A stretch of 64,000 nucleotides of DNA from Gymnopilus junonius. Its lineage: Eukaryota > Basidiomycota > Agaricomycetes > Agaricales > Galerinaceae. Below the pieces are notes generated by a model. That model saw nothing but the letters and a program-made list of their open reading frames with translations. It had not been told where the DNA came from and searched no databases. Below are positions 59,841 to 64,000 of this stretch, piece after piece. The DNA lies in NCBI GenBank assembly GCA_015501075.1, contig JADNYJ010000101.1:1-64000 (forward strand), given 5' to 3'. A program made the position numbers and the translations under genes. The first letter of the stretch is position 1. The number at the start of each line of letters is the position of its first letter.

Positions 59841-62814
59841 TCAAAACATACTGAGAGATCCGCTTTTATAGAATGAACCCGATAGGAGCATGCGGACATA
59901 ACTCGACAGACGCAGCATCACCTCTTTCCCCAATAGTAAGAAATCAAAGTCCATCTTAAGGAGGATAAACACGAGGTTACCGGTGGAGTAATGACCTGAT
60001 TAGGCCAATTACAATTAGAATATAAGATATTGGGGTTCAAAGCGGAGCTAGCGACCTAAGCTTCTGAAAGAATTCCTCCGACTGCCCGGAGACTTTCCCT
60101 GCCCAGTGGAAGAGTGTAGTTAGAATAAGAATCTCGAGGGCTCATAGAAAACTCGCCCTAATAGCCCAAATTGAAAGTGACCTCTTTCTTGGTAGTCGAG
60201 CTCAAAGGCGTTCCCGGCACTTGTAGACTACAGTCTCGATGGAAAGATCATTAAAGTCATTGGATGGCATTAGATTTGACAAGAGACCGGCGAGACTAAA
60301 GCAGAGACTGGAGGTCGGGAAAGGGAATGAATGTTCTCCTAGAAAGAACGACAAGCGTAAAAACAGGCCAAATTTTGCTCTCAGAGGTATTACGTAAAGA
60401 CCCGTGATTCTTCGCGTCCTCTATCACTAGCGATAGGGGTTGCGCACTTCAGCTTAGTAAAGTGAGTGGGAATACCGACCGAAAATTCTTGCGAAGCTCG
60501 AGCACTGAAGCTGTCTCAAAATGCAGGGATACACTTGTTATTGTAAACCATTTTCAGTCCTTAGCCTGATTTTTTTTTTTGACTACCAGCCGCACATGGA
60601 AAGCATATTAAATGGTGTCTTCCAAGAAAGTCTTTATTGTTTCTTTCTTCTAAAGGTGACAGGGAAGAGAGGAACGCTTCGCTTACCGTTCAGAAATTAA
60701 TTACCTACGGAGAGAATCAAAGCAGATATATTTAAACAAATTATCATATTACATCTAACGGGTAGATAGACTATACCCCAATGCCGATCCTGGTCAACGT
60801 GTCAAGTCGAGACTTTCTGCGCCTAGTATCAAGCATTTAAATATTGGATATGTGCCTTAGAGTTTCTTTAATGCACGGGTCAGAGAAAGCAAAGACTTCA
60901 CCTGCCTGACACCTGGGAAAAGGTCAATTTTTAGGTGTACAGTTTTCCCATCGCTGAGTGAATGTGGAGTAGAGAGGATGAGGCTTCCTGACATAGAGAA
61001 TCCGTAACTCTTTTGTTTTTACTACTTGAAGCATCCTCAGAAAGTCCTAAACTAGAACTTTCCGAAAGCGACGATCTACGACATCACGCAAGACGTAAGG
61101 AGTCCTGAAATAGGACCATCGGCGTTAAACAGGCAATACTGGACCAAGAAAGCGACTTCTTTTGCAAATTTCCATGAGAACCAAGGCCATGCTTGAAGTC
61201 CTTTCACGGAATATCGACAGCGGGCAGGAGAGCATTACAAATGGACGGGGACACCTGACCGTCAGCTGGTTGGAGCTTTTGAGCGATATTGATAGTGGCA
61301 CTATCATCGACCCCAATCTGGATAATTGTCGGACCTTTTGCCCTCGTTTCGACTGTAAATATGTCGATGAAAGACAAGGAAGGAGGAGGGCTAATTCAGC
61401 AACGACACCCCAGATCTTTGAATATTTCAAGTCTGGCGTTTGAGATAAGATCTGTCGCGGAAGTTAGAAAAGCCCGCCAATCCCAAGTGACTTTTCAGCC
61501 CGAGGTCCGACTTACAAGCGTCAGAAACGCGTACCAAGTATCTGCTTCTTCCGCAAAAGCTGACCCCAGGAATGTCGTATCGTGACGTATAGGACAGAAG
61601 CGAAAACAAAGCACGTTCTGGTATCGTTCCACGCTAACAAAGCTTCGACTGCATGACAAAGTAGACATGACGATCATCGAATCCGTGTTCCGTCGAGCTT
61701 CTCGGCATTACACTCGGCAGAAGGGCATCAGAATTTCACACTCCAATGTTTCCCAAGACCCCTGGATCGGTTTGCTCTGTTAGAGAAAATAATTGCAACA
61801 GATATCAAAGATTGAGACTTTGCCACTGTCCCCAGAACCAATCACCCGGACCCGAATTAATTAACGGGCCGACTGAGTACCAGGTCAGAGAGGCTACAGT
61901 AGGTAGAGGAAGATGACGCTCAAAAAGCCCGAAGACGTCATGAAGAGTATCTTTGGAAGAGAAGTGGCGGGTTGGGCACGGCGACCTCAGTTCAAAAACG
62001 AAAACGAGTAGCGTGCGACACAGGGAAGGAAGGAAGTAAGGAAGAAAGGAAGGGCGTATCAAGTAACTACAGAGACGAAGTGCGTCTAACTAACTATAGG
62101 TAAGTACAGGAAATGCCTACAAACCTAAGAACCCCGGACACCACCCTCAGTTATTATCTGTAACCACATGACTAAAACCGTGGGGGTGTGGGAGTCGAGG
62201 TGACCGCCCACACATCCCTCATGATTAACTTGAAGTGAATTTTTGCCATCTGGCTTAAAGAGTGAAGTATACTTTGGCTCTCGATTATGCCAAGACAAAG
62301 TACTGGTATTCACAGGCTTATAGTTTGAGTTTGGAAATAATATCGACACCAAAGAGTAAATTATTATATGAAGGAAATCGAGTAGAAGGTCTACAGGGGA
62401 AAGGGTCGCTAGCGCCCGAGTTATGCGCTGGGACCATTCACCAGCGCCCCTCAGGCGTAGAACGCATTGAGATTAAGCATGTCAATTCGTATCAAAATGC
62501 CTTTCAACGAAAAAGAACGTAATAGATAAACAGATGGGGTATGAGGAAGAAGAGGGGGTAACTCTTCGAAGGTTACCGTCGGCAAGTCTCGTTCAACGGG
62601 TCGTTCGACGGCGGTATCCGATTCAATTGGGAATTGAAAGTCAAGGCAAGCGAATAATGCTAAAGCGCTGGAGAGATAACGGATGTATGTGCCTTACCCT
62701 ATCTGATGACCCAGGTACAGCCCAAGAAGGAGAAGAGCGCAGGTTTCAAGCGTCAAGCATCAAGGTCCCAAATCTGATATGTACTCCTGATTGACACCAT
62801 GAATAAAGAAAGTC
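59841..62814. other. Long region without a supported gene
   Basis: About 3 kb. Open frames of 60-100 codons occur on both strands (for example around 61125-61609) but overlap, lack motifs and cannot be spliced convincingly. It includes a short AGGAAGGAAG-type run near 62028-62053. A fast-evolving or decayed gene may be hidden here. Confidence 0.45.
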
Positions 62815-63367
62815 GACACACGTTTATTCTATTTCAAATCAGGAAGCATTAAAGATGTATAGTTTGTAAAGTTGCAAAGTTGAAATACATAACCATGTGA
62901 CGAATTAGAGTTTCAAACGACCTATTCGGACTGGGAATTTTCAATTTGAAGACTGCTGCTCTTCGTCTTTCGATCAGATGCGGGGAAAGCGGACTTTCAG
63001 TAGATATACCATATTCAGGGTATAGACGAGACCAAAGAGGAAGAGGGGAGAAGGAAGCTCGAGATCACATACTGACTAGCGAAACGGCACCGCCTGGTCC
63101 ATAACGCTCGCGAGCTATGGCTGCTGATAAGCACCCCCGATTTACATTAAGAAAAGAAAGAGCCAGGGTCAAGAAAAAGCTTATTCAAATTCAAATCAGG
63201 AATAATGAAGGACAACGACTTACTACGTATAGCCAGCCAAAAAGACATACCAAAAATCGAAATTGCCAAAATGATGAATTAGAGTTTCAAGCGTTCATAA
63301 TTTGGTCTTTGGTTTTTTATCAATTTGCGGACTTTCGCTCTTCATTCTTACGTTAGATGCGGGACCG
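62815..63367. repeat. Diverged direct duplication (about 62815-63010 and 63175-63367)
   Basis: Both units contain TTTCAAATCAGGAA or ATTCAAATCAGGAA near the start, GATGAATTAGAGTTTCAA or GACGAATTAGAGTTTCAA in the middle, then a GACT..GCTCTTC..TCTT block and an AGATGCGGGA or AGATGCGGGG end. Spacing is about 365 bp. No coding frame is shared, so it is probably a duplicated non-coding or transposon-derived segment. Confidence 0.6.
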
Positions 63368-64000
63368 GTGGGCTCTTGATAGAGCACCGGTCGTGAATGA
63401 ATGAATTGGAAGTCTGGATGACAGAAATAAAAAAAGAAATAGAAGCACGTCGCGCCTTTTCAATAGATTTGAAATAATGGTCACTGGTTTTGAAGCGGAA
63501 TCAGAGCGAAGAAGAAAAACTTGGATACGACTGACCAGGGCCAAAAATCAAATAAGATGAAACATGCCTGATCAAGATCCGCTTCCAAATTGCAAGGACA
63601 CCAAAAGAAAAAAGAAGACATGGGATGAAGGGTGAAGGTGAAGGCCGAGTAGAAGCACCCTCGTATCACTGAAACTACAAGTACTCAGCACTTCACATCC
63701 ATCTAGTCGAGCATTACCGCGTGATGAATGTATATCAACTCGAGTTGGACTGTCTGGTCGGATTATAAGCCAGTAATGCTCGCAATATAATAACGGAAAG
63801 CGAGGCTGAAAGTGGAAAATGCACAGCAATAACGCTGCGGCAGCTAGCGAAGAAGAAGCAAAATTAAAGACGTCGAATATAGGAAACGGTCGAAAGGTGC
63901 CCGAGGAAGGGTTTGAAGGATATCTTCAATCCAAATAAAAGCACCAAGAAAGAAAAAGAAAGAAAATGTTGGTACCCCGGAACAATTTCGGGAGATTGCT
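63368..64000. other. Window end, no supported gene
   Basis: Purine-rich stretches (GAAGAAGAAG, GAAAGAAAAAG) and minus-strand short frames only. A gene starting beyond the right edge cannot be excluded. Confidence 0.4.

Overview
The window is nuclear DNA of a filamentous fungus, most likely a mushroom-forming basidiomycete (Agaricomycetes). The grounds are very dense short introns (mostly about 50-75 nt, up to 11 per gene), two tRNA genes with introns at the canonical position after nucleotide 37, and typical gene families: CYP450 pairs, UstYa-like (DUF3328) remnants, a BTB/POZ protein, C2H2 factors and Ser/Thr-rich single-pass membrane proteins. No rRNA, CRISPR or prokaryotic organisation is present. 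Gene models were built by hand from reading-frame continuity and splice sites; residue numbers are from those models.

Layout. 1-9245: three head-to-tail C2H2 zinc-finger paralogs on the minus strand. The first is cut by the window edge, the second is complete, and the third is a compact version without the long middle region. Their upstream DNA is duplicated with them. 10314-15001: two tandem cytochrome P450 genes with matching exon lengths; the second has a one-base shift near its 3' end. 15141-20284: tRNA-Tyr, a dynamin-family GTPase with three one-base shifts, a small hypothetical gene and tRNA-Thr. 20532-22222: intact mitochondrial metallopeptidase OMA1. 22440-26018: an unrecognised multi-exon gene and two oppositely oriented UstYa-like remnants.

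27034-35804 is the most unusual part: a decaying array of a divergent gene pair. On the minus strand are a PPxY-bearing single-pass membrane protein (two intact copies, two remnants). On the plus strand is an FCP1/NIF-like gene (one intact copy, two remnants of its 5' end). A hAT-like element with a MITE nested inside it has landed in the array. 36590-38467 holds an inverted OMA1 pseudogene fragment and poorly resolved minus-strand coding sequence.

39578-42621: PRP43-type DEAH helicase with a MITE just upstream. 44370-46767: intact MFS sugar transporter. 48526-53649: two tandem, heavily frameshifted copies of a large membrane protein, one split by a 357-bp MITE with a 4-bp target duplication. 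54871-55882: small C2H2 factor. 57376-57750: Tc1/mariner-type MITE. 58634-59840: BTB/POZ protein. 59841-64000: no gene that can be supported.

The housekeeping genes (OMA1, PRP43, tRNAs, MFS) are interleaved with duplicated and decaying accessory families. Several genes, including the normally essential PRP43, are interrupted by single-base shifts, several of them at or next to short homopolymers, so some of the apparent breaks may be consensus errors rather than biology.
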